DNA of 34,435 bases from Schoenoplectus triqueter. Lineage: Eukaryota; Streptophyta; Magnoliopsida; Poales; Cyperaceae. Below are positions 1 through 10,778 of this stretch, piece by piece. Position 1 is the stretch's first letter. Each line of letters begins with the position of its first letter. A program made the position numbers and the translations under genes. The stretch is taken from NCBI GenBank assembly GCA_964058805.1, contig CAXKVV010000552.1:1-34435 (forward strand), read 5' to 3'. The notes beneath the pieces are model-generated. The model had not been told where the DNA came from. It searched no databases and saw only the letters and a program-made list of their open reading frames with translations.

Positions 1-1830
1 CTTGGCTGAGCTGACCGAACCGGTACAGAGTGTCCAAGAGCAGGTGCCCCATCCATCTCAAGGATGTGCTCTAAATTAGCAGAGGATCCTGTCCAATACT
101 TAAACAGATGAAAAATATAGAAATATATACCAGAAGCACGGGGTGGGAGGATGAATTAAAGACCCGCTTATTACGTTCCAGCCATAATGTCCACACAATG
201 GAAGCCAACAACACTCCCCAATATTGAAAATTATGCAATGATAAGCATGAATTCCAGGATTCTAAAATAGAAGAAGTATTAAGTGATCTCCTTTGAACAT
301 GATTAGTAAGAATCTTATGTCAAAAATCAAATATAAAAGGGCAATGAAAAAACAGATGGGCAACCATTTCCCTGACTGAACAGAAAACACAAGAACCATC
401 CCCAGTCCACCCTCTTTTACCTAAATTATCTTTGATGAGGATGTTATTATGTAAATTCATCTAAAAAAATAATTTATTTTTCAATGAGATTTTGAGTACC
501 CAAACTGATTTAATAATGCTTATTTTACCTCCCAAAAAAAACATAAAAAGTTATATAAAAATTTAATTGTATAACAACCAGTTGGTTCCCACAACCACAA
601 GGCTGAATCAGGAACATCAGTGAACTGCAATGAATTAAAAATAGACATAATAATAGACTTTTCTTGATGCATGGAAATACTAGCCCCATGAGTGAGGTTG
701 AGTTTAATATGCCCTTCATTTCAAGTTTCTCGCAAGTAAGAAATGACAGTTTTTAGTCTTTGCATACACAAGAGGAAATTGAATATATAACGGGTAGTCA
801 TTATATCAATTATCTAACCAAAAATTAATAGAGTGTTCATTCCTAACCATTCTCTTAGCACCTAATAAGAAAAAATGAGAAACTGAAGAGACCCTTCCAG
901 AAGGTTGAAGAAGAAGGAGATGAATGAAAACGGTATTTAAATCTAATAATAGACTGTCATAGGCCTTCTTCATTTAAATATTTATATTTCCAATATCATT
1001 TACACAAGAAGCAGTATTCATGAATTCTAAATTTAATACCCCCAACCTCCAAATTCCTTGGGACGACACACAATGGGCTAATTAACTAAATTGTATTTTC
1101 GTTTAAGCGCATCAAAACCATCCCATAAAAATCTTTTTCGAATCTGATCAATTTTGATAATCACCCATTTAGGAACCTTAAAAAGAATAAGATAATAAAG
1201 AGGAATAATAGAAATAACGGATTTAAGAAGAATTAAATGCCCCCCCAAAGAGAGAAGTTTACCCTTTTAAGTTGGCAACCCATTTTGAATTTTATCAATT
1301 AACTTGTGTCAATCTTTGCGAGAGGGTTATTTCCAATGCAAGGTTCAACCTAAATATTTCAAAGGAAGGGTATCTAATTTATAATTAAATTACATAGCAA
1401 AGTTACTAAAGTTAATTTTTAAACCAGACAACCCTTGAAAAGCTCACAACGCCCATTTAACCCGTTCAACCATCATATAGTCGGCTTTAACAAATAAAAT
1501 GGTATCATCAATGTATTGTAAGTTTAAAACCTTGTGAATATTAATAATATGAGGGATAAGATCTTCAAAATGACCTAAGTTGATGCCTCTAGATAATATC
1601 TTATGAAGTCCAACAACAAGTAAAAATAAATACGGGGATAAGGGATCACTTTGACGGGCCCCTTTACGAAACTCAAAGTAAGTATCAAAAATACCATTAA
1701 CTAAAGCCGCACTATAGCCACCCTATAAAATAACTTCCATCCATTTGACCCATTTAGGATCAAAACTCATTGTCGAAAAGTATTTAAAAAATAATTTCAA
1801 TCAACATTATCGAACACATTCTCAAAATCT
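1..1830 (-). pseudogene. Decayed LINE (non-LTR retrotransposon): reverse transcriptase and zf-RVT remnants
   Basis: Read on the minus strand, this stretch translates, with several stops and frame changes, to the 3' half of a plant LINE polyprotein. Around 1665-1625 is the fingers/palm signature ARQSDPLSPYLFLL. At 1518-1501 is the catalytic box QYIDDT, the LINE form of the YxDD motif. Near 1150-1030 is the thumb/connection stretch with RKRFLWDGFD and later VCRPKEFGGWG. At about 605-540 comes a zf-RVT-like stretch (ALWLWEPTGCYTIKFLYNFL), and near 405-345 its cysteine/histidine end, CVFC followed by HLFFHC. The order is that of an L1-type ORF2 C-terminus. I see no endonuclease domain; similarity fades near 1830, so the copy is truncated or eroded there, and its 3' end lies left of the window. 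Stops such as the one after FAM show that it is dead. Identification rests on motif recognition, without alignment. Confidence 0.8.
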
Positions 1831-2070
1831 AGTTGGAAATAAACGTAGATGAAATGAGAGACATCGCACACGAAGTCCCCATCTTACAAAACACTTATTT
1901 GAAGTTTGCTTCCACTTTCTATAAATAAATAAATAAATAATAAAATATGTGCTTTAACTTAATTACTTCGCGTCGCAAAAAGGCTCCACAGCCTTCGTAA
2001 AAATAAAGGCACGATGTATTGGAATGTGACATGATACTTGAAAGTTGATATATAATAGCAGACATGACAC
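1831..2070. other. Unassigned spacer
   Basis: This is AT-rich sequence between the LINE relic and the MITE-like element. It has a short (AAAT)n run near 1923-1940. No coding frame or RNA gene is visible. Confidence 0.4.
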
Positions 2071-2354
2071 TAAGAGCATCCGCATTCCATTGTCAAATTG
2101 ACTGTCAAATCTCATTTGACAATTGTCATTTAAATTTCAGGGATGCAGAGATTAGACAAAATTAGATAATTATCTAAATTTGACAGTCCATTTGACAAGC
2201 CATGTCAGCGTAGGAGCAGAAAATTAATTACAAAAGTGTCATTTTGACAATTTCATTCTATTCAGGGATGCCACTCTTAAAATGAATTTGTCAATTTGAT
2301 GATGTGACATAAAAAATTAATTTTGACAATCGGCACCAAAGCGGATGTCTTACA
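2071..2354. mobile_element. MITE-like terminal inverted repeat element, class uncertain
   Basis: The left edge reads TAAGAGCATCCGCATTCC. The right edge, reverse-complemented, reads TAAGACATCCGCTTTGG. Both continue into ATTGTCAAA-type sequence. The interior is rich in TTTGACA/TGTCAAA words on both strands and includes GGGATGC repeats. This suggests a non-autonomous DNA transposon of about 284 bp. No clear target duplication is visible, so the superfamily (PIF/Harbinger or hAT) stays open. Confidence 0.5.
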
Positions 2355-3340
2355 GTAACTCATACCAGTCTCTAGAGTGTAGAACCATTATTTAGAATAT
2401 AGTTGTGTGACTGTATATATGGTCCGCTTATGCGTTAAGATGTTGCATGCATAAAAATATGCATCCGTATATTCAATAGTACATGATATATATTTTTTTA
2501 ATTTTATCTTATTAAAAAATTAATTATATAATATATTTCATGTAAAAAATTAAAAATTTTATTAAAATTTTATTATATCTTCTTATTTTATATTAAAATT
2601 ATTTACAAATAAATTATTGATTGAAATATTTTAACTTTTTTAAAATACATGTCTACATATAAAATCATATATGTATTTTTATGTCGTATTGTATTTTTAT
2701 GTCGTATATGTGATATGCAATGGTCAACTATATTTTTTTGTTGAACTGTAGAATGCTCTTGCTTGGTTCAAATTTCGGTGTTAAATTTTTTTTTGTTGAT
2801 AACTTCTATCATTACAAAATTATAGCAGGACTCATTACATAAAGAATGACATAAGGCTCACTCAAATGATTAACATATTTACAATCCTAGTATACATTTG
2901 AGTTTGATATTTCAACAGAAAAAATGATTTTCATATTTGCAAAACTTTACAGAAAGAATGAAATAGAAGAAACACATTCGTTTATTATTATTGTTCCTGA
3001 TTTTTTTATTCATTGCTCATAATTAAGGACTTGTTATATAGGAAAATTCATAATTGTCATTGACAAAAAATTTAAAATCATTATTTCATTTTCACAAATA
3101 GATTTTACTAGAGGATTTTTTAAATTAACTATACAAAATTCCTTTTAAATAACATTATTATAATATTATTATGTATGGATTCTAACGCAAAATGTTTTAC
3201 AAAAAACATTGAAAATATAAATTATTATAATGTTTTAAATTAATTTTATATATAATTCCTTTTTAAATAATATAACTGTTCAAATAACGTCACTTTATAT
3301 ATAATGAAAACTAAAATAAAGAAAAGACTCAGAAATCCCA
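2355..3340. other. AT-rich intergenic DNA without recognisable features
   Basis: This is very AT-rich low-complexity sequence with short direct repeats, for example TTTTTATGTCGTAT twice near 2675-2710. I see no open frame with family resemblance, no RNA gene and no clear transposon ends. Confidence 0.4.
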
Positions 3341-3545
3341 AACATGTCCAAGTCAAAGTAACTTCTTTCTTTAATTAAACGGTGAACCACTTGATGAAAA
3401 AAATGGCCACGTGTTGAAATCTGGGATAGCCAAAAATCTCCAATGAATCCCTTACATGGAGAGGAGCTGGACCCATCCGACAGGCCTTTACCGGGTCCAA
3501 TTCACCTACCATGCGATGACTGGACCCTACCCGCCTCACTCTCGA
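3341..3545. promoter_or_regulatory. GC-richer island with a G-box, orphan regulatory-like segment
   Basis: Within AT-rich flanks this segment is markedly richer in GC. It holds a G-box core CACGTG at about 3408-3413 and three GGACCC/GGGTCC words (near 3471, 3493 and 3523). A CCAAT word lies nearby. Such clusters resemble plant promoter DNA, but no gene is recognised downstream. It could be a promoter fragment or a degraded repeat. This is inference only. Confidence 0.2.
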
Positions 3546-3907
3546 TTAAATAATTTAATTAATTTATTTATATAGATTCTTCTGTTATTTTATTTTATTT
3601 TTTTTATGTTGAATGGGGAGGGGAAGTGCCTTTCTAGGCTTTCTTCGATAAAATATGTATCACCAAATTTTACCAATATCGCCGTCTTATATTATTTTCA
3701 AGGTCTGCCGACAATTTACTGATCAATCACAATTGTTCAATTTGTCAAATTTTTAGACGAGAAGCTAGGAAAATACAACTAGGATGACAAAAATTACTCA
3801 TCATCAACGTAAGAATAAGATAGAATGTATTCTCCGTTGGTTTATCCATGACCAAGTCAAGTAACTATAAATCTCATAGATCTGCATCCAAAAAATATTT
3901 TGTACAA

Positions 3908-4167
3908 GTAGAGTGGAAATTGGGTGGGTCGGGTGTGGGTTCCGATCAGACGAGTTTGATGAGGTTAGTTTGATTTTTTTTGGAGAAAATATGATTGATC
4001 GGGGTTGAATTAATTTATATATTATTTTTTTTAAATATTAAATTAATTTTAATTAAATTATAAATTATTTGATTTCGATAAGATTGAATCAGATCAGTTT
4101 ATATTTTTTTAAACAAATTTAGGTCCGAATAGATTGGATGGATTTCTCCAATCGGACAACTTTACCA
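3908..4167. mobile_element. Degenerate hAT-like non-autonomous element
   Basis: The left side, GTAGAGTGGAAATTGGGTGG, and the reverse complement of the right side, GGTGGTAAAGTTGTCC, are similar to each other. Both resemble the TAGRGGTGGCAA-type ends seen on clearer hAT copies here. GGGTCGGGT and GATTGAATCAGATC words lie just inside. No target duplication could be read, so the boundaries are approximate. Confidence 0.35.
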
Positions 4168-5830
4168 CCAAAACAACCATATAAAGATTGCAGGGATAGG
4201 ACTTTTCTGAGAATAGAATAATTTTTGGGCTGATTAAAATATAAATTTAATCTCGTAACGTCGGCATATAATTTCTAGGATTAGTGACGCTGCTACCTTG
4301 AGGTTAGTTTATGGGCCTCCAATTAAAATGAGACACCATATCCTCAGCGACAATTACACATTGTAAATTCATAGGAAGAATCAGAACAAATGTTTAGCGT
4401 CGTCAAATTACGAAAGTCAGAGGCAAAATCTGTCTGTGTCGGTTCTCTTGGATTTGAAACAACACATTACTGTACTTATTGTTCTGGTTTTTGTATTATG
4501 ATTTAGAAATCAATTATATAATGATTAGTTTTGAAATTTAATGTCAAATAAAACATTATGGACCCATTATGGAAATATAAATTAATTATTTTCTTTTGAT
4601 AAGTAAAGTCAAATAAAAAATGAATAAATGTTAAGTCATTATTTTAATATATATTTGTATTTGATAGTAGTGAAGTAAATATATGAAATATTATATATTA
4701 AAGGATAGAAAATTTTAGTGATTTAACTTTGCTCCATCTCTATTAATGTTTTCATTCACTTCATCTTAAATAATTTTCATTTGGTACATTAAAGTGAGTA
4801 AAGCTTTAATCCGCTCGCCAAATATGGAGGGAGTTATATGTCAAATTGTTGTTTGAGAATAATGTATCTATGATTCTAAAATTTAGATCTTTCAAAAAGT
4901 GGAAATAAAGCTAAAACATGAACTAAATTGAGTTTTTTCTGTTTTATATTCAACAATTCTCGAGATCGTCGGATTTAACTAACTCAAAGTAATTTGCTTG
5001 TAGTAACTCAAAATTAAAAATGGATATTATTAAATCTATGAAGGTTGAATGGGAGGTTAAACAATTGACAACACGTAATCAACTCGGCCTCTTTTATTTA
5101 TCCATCTAGTAGCAAAAAATAAAACACATTTGTACTGAATTACCAATCACTCCACCGTTTCATTTATTTATTTTTATTCATATGAAGTTTTAAAAATGCA
5201 GGAAAGGAGACATTTGCGGCTTGAATAATATATAAAATCCTTCATAAAAAATTGGAGTGGATAAGTCAGATTGACCAACGTAGCACACCTTTTCAATTTG
5301 AATAATATCATGCTTTATAATTATGTTGTCCCTACAATGGGTGTTGGAATATATGCTATCAAGTACTCATGTGACCCCAAATTCAGGACAGAATATGCAA
5401 TCCGTAATTCCGTTATTCCACTTAATTTTATGTTCTATTCCAAGTCAAGTAGTTATACCATCCTCAACTTCCCCTTATGACCTTAAATTTATACCATTGA
5501 AGTCTCGTCCGCTACCATAATAATCCAAAAGAAAGTTACCAAATTAATAAACAAAATAATAACGTTCCTTATGGTTTTATGGGACACGGGACCGCTCAGA
5601 TTTTTACAAGTACGCATATATTCCTGAGGGGTTTTTATCTTTCTGTTTTCTAGCTTGTAATCAGTTAATTTGAATTTTAAAAAAGAAATAGAAAATAAGT
5701 TATTGAACCCTCGAATATTAGTTTATTACAAGAATTCTATAATGACCAAGTACTGCACAAATCATTATTTGCCGGATATATCATATCACTAATATTTTTT
5801 AAAGAGTCAGGCTTATGCATAAAACGTATC
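4168..5830. other. Intergenic DNA, no gene recognised
   Basis: This is AT-rich sequence. Short frames near 5271-5520 have no recognisable domain and lie in two overlapping registers, so I do not call a gene. Near 4822-4834 the text TGGAGGGAGTTAT matches a Stowaway-type end beside a TA, but no matching partner end is clear. Confidence 0.4.
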
Positions 5831-6130
5831 GCTCCTCATATTATAAATTATTTTTTTCAATTTAAAATTTAAATGAATGATTCGAACCATTCAAAATGAT
5901 TTTCACATCAAAAATCTTGTTGAGATCAAATTTTATATTTTATTTTTCTAGATAGTTGAAAAATACTTGATTTAATTGTTATGAATAATTCAAAAGAAGT
6001 TATATTTTTAATATAAAAAAGTTTAAAAAATATAAAATTTAATCTTCAATTAGTATTCATATAAAAATTATTTTGAACGATTTAAATAGTTCATTTGATT
6101 TTAAAAATAATTTATAGCACAAAGAAAAAT
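5831..6130. mobile_element. Foldback element (long inverted arms), older copy
   Basis: The two halves are imperfect inverted copies. The left arm runs CATATTATAAATTATTTTTT, then a CCATTCAAAATGATTTTCA block, then GATCAAATTTTATATTTT. The right arm, reverse-complemented, gives GCTATAAATTATTTTTAAAA, CGTTCAAAATAATTTTTA and GATTAAATTTTATATTTTTT in the same order. The same internal order recurs in the elements at 22541, 23806 and 32430, so this is a family member. There are no coding sequences. The ends are eroded and approximate. Confidence 0.6.
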
Positions 6131-9100
6131 TATTATATGACCAACTTTTTTAATATCATTTTTATTCGAATCTGACTAGTTGGTCAAGAAATGACGGACT
6201 TTAGCCTTATCGGACAAAAATGACACTTTAGACGTTTAAATTTTAAAAATATATTAAATAATATTTAGTGTACATGGGCTCTCCAATAATATTGTGAATT
6301 TTTTAATGATCAAAATACACTTGCTTAAAAACAGATGGTACAATTTTAAATTTAAATAAAATCGACAAAATAAAATTTATCAGTGCATCTCTCTTTCTTT
6401 TCCTCTATTTCTTTTATTATTTTTTATCACATTAATAAAAAAAGTCTAAAAAGGAAAGTTGTCCATCAAATAAATTAGCCATCAAAAAATTTTGATGCAA
6501 AAAAATTTAACTAAACAATTTTACTTAGAAAAAAATATTATATTTTATTAAATATTAAATTAATTTTATTTAAATTATTAAGAGTCTTTGTAATTAATTT
6601 TGACGTAAACTTTCTCTAAATAAAATAAATTATTTAGTTGTAATTTTTTTAGTGCTACATACAATTATTTTTAAAAATAGAAGAGTTTACAAAAAGACGG
6701 ATTTTCTTCTAGTCTAGTATAATAAATATCCGTTAAGTAACACAAAGTGCGATAATTCATTCGTTTCTGTATTATATATATGTGCCTGGTTCAATCCCCG
6801 CCAACTATACTCTTGTATGATTTTCCTTTTACTATAGTTGCATCTCATACAAAATACTTTTGAATTACAAAAAAAACTTCGGACCCTTATGGTCATTTCT
6901 GAACAAATTTTAACGGTCCTATATTGGATAGGTAGGGCCTAAACCAAGCCGAGTCAAACTGAGCTGAACTGAATGAAATTTGTGTTAGCTTATTGAGCCT
7001 AATCAAGTTAGCTCGTTAACTATTTACCAGTCAAATAATTTGGTTTAAGATTAGATTGTTAAGTTAACGAGCTAGCCGAACTAATTCATTAAAGTTTATT
7101 TAATAGTTAATAATATTTTTATGATATATTATATTAAAATTTATATAAAAATAATAAAATAACTAATAATAATATATTTCACACAAATTTGATATAATAA
7201 TTTAGTACATATCGTTCTATAAAGTATTTATTATACTAAAAATTCAGAATAAAATAATATAAATAACTAATATTGCTAGTTTATCGAGTCAAATGAATCT
7301 GAACTAGTTCAAATTCAAATTCAATTTATTAACATAATGAGCTAAATGAACAAGCCAATAACAATTCGATCCAAATGAGTCTCCAGTCACGAGTTCTTTT
7401 TTGTCAGCACTATGTATCGGATTGGGTTAGGTAGGGTAATTAATATTGATTCGCATAGAGACATCTACAATACGCCCATAATTCATCAAACGAATTACTA
7501 TTCGCCAAAATATCCCTTAGGATTATGTAATTTAAGCTTCACCTAAATTTGATGAATAAATTACTTAAATCATCATCATTAAATATTATTATTATTGTTA
7601 TGATATTGATTTATATAAATTTTAATTTATGTTTTTCTATAAATATTTTTTCTATTATGTTTATTTTTTTACATTTTATTATATTATGTATATGTAGTGT
7701 TTAAAGTAATATATATTTATTTGTTTGTTATATTTTTGTTAAAATTATTAAATTACAAATTATCCGTTAATCATCCACTAACTTTAGCGGATAAGTGTAG
7801 GATAAATATTAACGGTTAAATGTAAGGTATGATTAAGACTAATATTAAATAGGTATGAATATGAAAATAATGTCACCCTATTTTAACTGACCGTTCGAGA
7901 TTTGAAGTGAATATATTCTGATTAAATTGGTGATAGATGGCTCTTGATGACGATAACGCAAAAAAAAAAAAAAAAAAAATCTGATACATTCTATTCAAAT
8001 TGACTAGATTTTCATATCGAAAAAACAGGGTTAATTGTATGATCCATATCAAACTTGACAGAAGAAAATAATGCAACACAAGTGAGTACCTGGATCTTAA
8101 TTGAAAACAAAAATATTTTGAATAAATTTTACATTATTTGCGACTATCATTTATCCCGGCCGGTCGACTCTTCAATTCATATATTTGTAATAGAATGCGT
8201 GATCTAAGCTTAAGCATGTGCTTCAATTTTAGCAATATGTAATGATCTAAGACGAAAATCGTCGTGCTTTTGTACATCAATTCATATATTTCTAATGGAA
8301 AGCTTGGACGTTTGTGCTTCCATGTTAAAACTAAGTTGAGCAAATAGTGTAGAACTAAATGGCGAAGTAATAAACTTAATAATTAAAAAATAGAATTAAT
8401 ATGACCAGGGAAAAAAACTTCAGGTTTTTGGAAACTTACTTGCCGGGATCATTTTTTAAGGACTTAATAAGAGAAAAAAAAATAGAAGTAAATGACCAAT
8501 TAACAAAAGGAAAACACACACACAGTATTCATCACTGTCCATTTATTACATATGGCAACATAATTAAAAAGTTGTACCCAATTGAATAAAAAAATTCTAA
8601 AATTATTTTGAAGGCCTCCAACCAGAACTTATCCAAAAGCTGTAATGCCCACTTGATATAATCAGGAAACGGAACAGTTCTAGATAATTCTTTTTCAAAA
8701 GTTATAAATTAAATAAAAATGGTACAGAGGACATGTTGCATTTACAATTATAATGAGAGAAATGTCAAAAAGAGAAGGAAATTAGGAGGAAGCTCCTTGT
8801 TTCCTTTTTAGTCTGAACTAAGTTCAGCACGGCAGATTAATTAATAAACAGCAATTTCATAGTTTTGGACTAATGTGCCATCAACTAATGATTAACAAAT
8901 TAATAAGTTGCTTTCCATTAGGTGGTCGTATGCTGCATCATCAGTGATGTCAAATAGTGTATCAATCATATACTTACTGATATGTCTTAATAATTAGCAA
9001 AGTATATAATAGAGATTAGGAAATATGATCACACAGAGAAACTACAGAAATGTATTACTTGAATAAACTATTGGCTATTGAGGATCTAGCATACAAGTAG

Positions 9101-10640
9101 GAATTTTTTTTTTATCTTCCAAACGTCACTTCGAGAAAAAAGATGAACGAAGATTATTTTGTTAAAAATATTTAAATCAAATAATTATGATAATGACAAC
9201 CATAATCAGGGTGATATAACAACAATTAAAACAATTAATTTTTCTTAAGTCATACGGTTAGATATGGACAGGCGCGAATCTAGGAGAACCTGAGAGAATT
9301 CATTTTTTTATAAAAAGATGCGTGCCTGCCGCGCGAATATATATTTTATTATATGGAAATACTTTCCTAAAAATTAGAATTAATAATTTGTTTTAATTTA
9401 TATTGAGATTGAAGAGATCATTAATCTGAATATATTATACAAAGGAAAGTTGAATTGATTGGTAAAATAAAATAAGAAGATACAATCCTCAAGCATAATA
9501 TAGATGGAAAAAAATGGCACTAAGATCTTTGTTAACCTAACATTTACATAAAAATCATATACATGTTTTCTGCTTTAGAAAATTGATCATTAATTTTTTT
9601 TCTATAGTTTCCTCCTTAGTAATGATTGAATTTCTATTTTATTTGATAAATAATATGAAACTTTAGTGGACTCAATATATGCCCACTTATAAATGTATCG
9701 TTGTGTTATTAAGTTTTTTTTTCTAGAAGAGGTAAAATAGAATAAAAAATCTCTAGATGGACCATAGCAATGACATATTTTAGTTCTGTCATTTGTAGTC
9801 ATGAGATCTAAAATTTCAATAGATTCGAAATGAAAAATATATTTTCATGAATTAGGATTCTGAAATGCTCAAATTGACTAAAATAAAATTAAAACTTTTA
9901 GTCAACGAATTTATTAAGAAAGAATAGTGCAGGCGAATTCAATCGTTATTATTGTGTTTGCAAATTGATAATTTTTTAATGGGATTTTTACTATATTTGA
10001 TTAAGAATTGTATATTGATGGATTCTGAGTGGAGATCAAAATGAAAAAAAAAAGTTTCTTTTATGTTGAAAGAGTTGTCAATGCTTCTTTTTCCGAGGAG
10101 AAAAGAAATGAAAAAAAGAAAATTTTGAAATTCAGAATCGTCATCAGATCCGAAAACTCATTATCATCTGTTATTTATGTTATTTATGTTATTATCTATG
10201 TATCAAAATAAATAAAATTTATAATTTTTTACCATACATCTTTTATTTATGTAATTTATGTTACTTATGTTATTATCTATGTTAAAAATCAATTGAGAAG
10301 TATTATTATCGGTAAATGTTTTAAAAAATATAAATTGGAGAGCGCATAACAATTCTATTTCTTTATTTCGATTAGCTCTGACGTCAGCTGTAATTCGATG
10401 TCGATAAATTGTTACCATATCAAATGTTAGTAAAATAATTGTAATTTTGTGACTTTTGTCAAAAGTGTTGGCGCATCTTCAAATCGTACCACAAAAATAA
10501 TCAGAATTTTTGAATATTTCAATCAGTCTAAAGTTTCCATGAGAAGTTGCCCACCAACCGCCAATTCTCCATCACCACCCCATTGGAAACCACTTTCAGA
10601 GAAGTACAACCATAAAGTGAGACCAAATGACCAATGTACC
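6131..10640. other. Long AT-rich intergenic region upstream of LOG
   Basis: No gene or well-delimited transposon is recognised in these 4.5 kb. Visible items are (1) GAGCT/AGCTC-rich text at about 6940-7370, typical of decayed DNA transposon ends, (2) a run of about 19 A near 7960-7979, (3) an imperfect direct duplication described separately at 8172-8325, and (4) TTATTTATG-type short tandem repeats near 10160-10290. Small open frames here have no family features. Confidence 0.4.
8172..8325. repeat. Imperfect direct duplication, period about 100 bp
   Basis: TCAATTCATATATTTGTAAT at 8172 recurs as TCAATTCATATATTTCTAAT at 8277. Each is followed by TGTGCTTC, at 8217 and 8313. This looks like an old local duplication with indels. 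No function is implied. Confidence 0.55.
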
Positions 10641-10644
10641 CCTC

Positions 10645-10778
10645 CACTGATTCCTATTTAGTTGCACCTCAGTCCCTGTTCAACAAATATCATAGAACAG
10701 AGCATCTCTGCTTTGTTCTGCGCCTTCCCCTGTTTACACAGAACAACATACTCTGTTTCATTTCTAAGAGAGAGAAAA
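10645..10778 (+). promoter_or_regulatory. Probable core promoter and 5' leader of LOG
   Basis: A weak TATA-like CTATTTAG lies at about 10650-10657, some 120 bp before the LOG start codon. It is followed by pyrimidine-rich leader sequence. The start codon context is AGAAAAATGGAA, with A at -3 and G at +4, which is good for plants. The transcription start cannot be read from sequence alone. Confidence 0.3.

Noticed and set aside
4730..4834. Stowaway-like end TGGAGGGAGT beside TA
   Set aside because: The opposite end (CTCCATCTCT near 4734) matches weakly and the TA duplication is not convincing.
5271..5520. Two overlapping small frames that might be a gene
   Set aside because: No family motif, no splice context and AT-rich composition. 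A decayed retroelement fragment is possible but cannot be shown.
6700..6805. Possible tRNA or SINE head: GGTTCAATCC (B-box-like) near 6788 with a CTAGTCTAGTATAATA stretch upstream
   Set aside because: No cloverleaf with paired acceptor and D arms can be formed by eye, and the A-box match is poor. A chance B-box match is likely.
7430..7880. Possible element with TAGGGT at both sides
   Set aside because: Only about six terminal bases match and the flanks show no duplication.
9269..9330. CAGGCGCGAATCTAGGAG, resembling one end of a CAGTGGCGGA-type hAT
   Set aside because: No second end or 8-bp duplication was found. Similar lone matches near 30829 and 32050 were also left out.
10662..10778. Upstream in-frame ATG at 10662 giving 39 more residues on LOG
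   Set aside because: The extra part does not resemble LOG and overlaps the probable leader. The ATG at 10779 has a better context.
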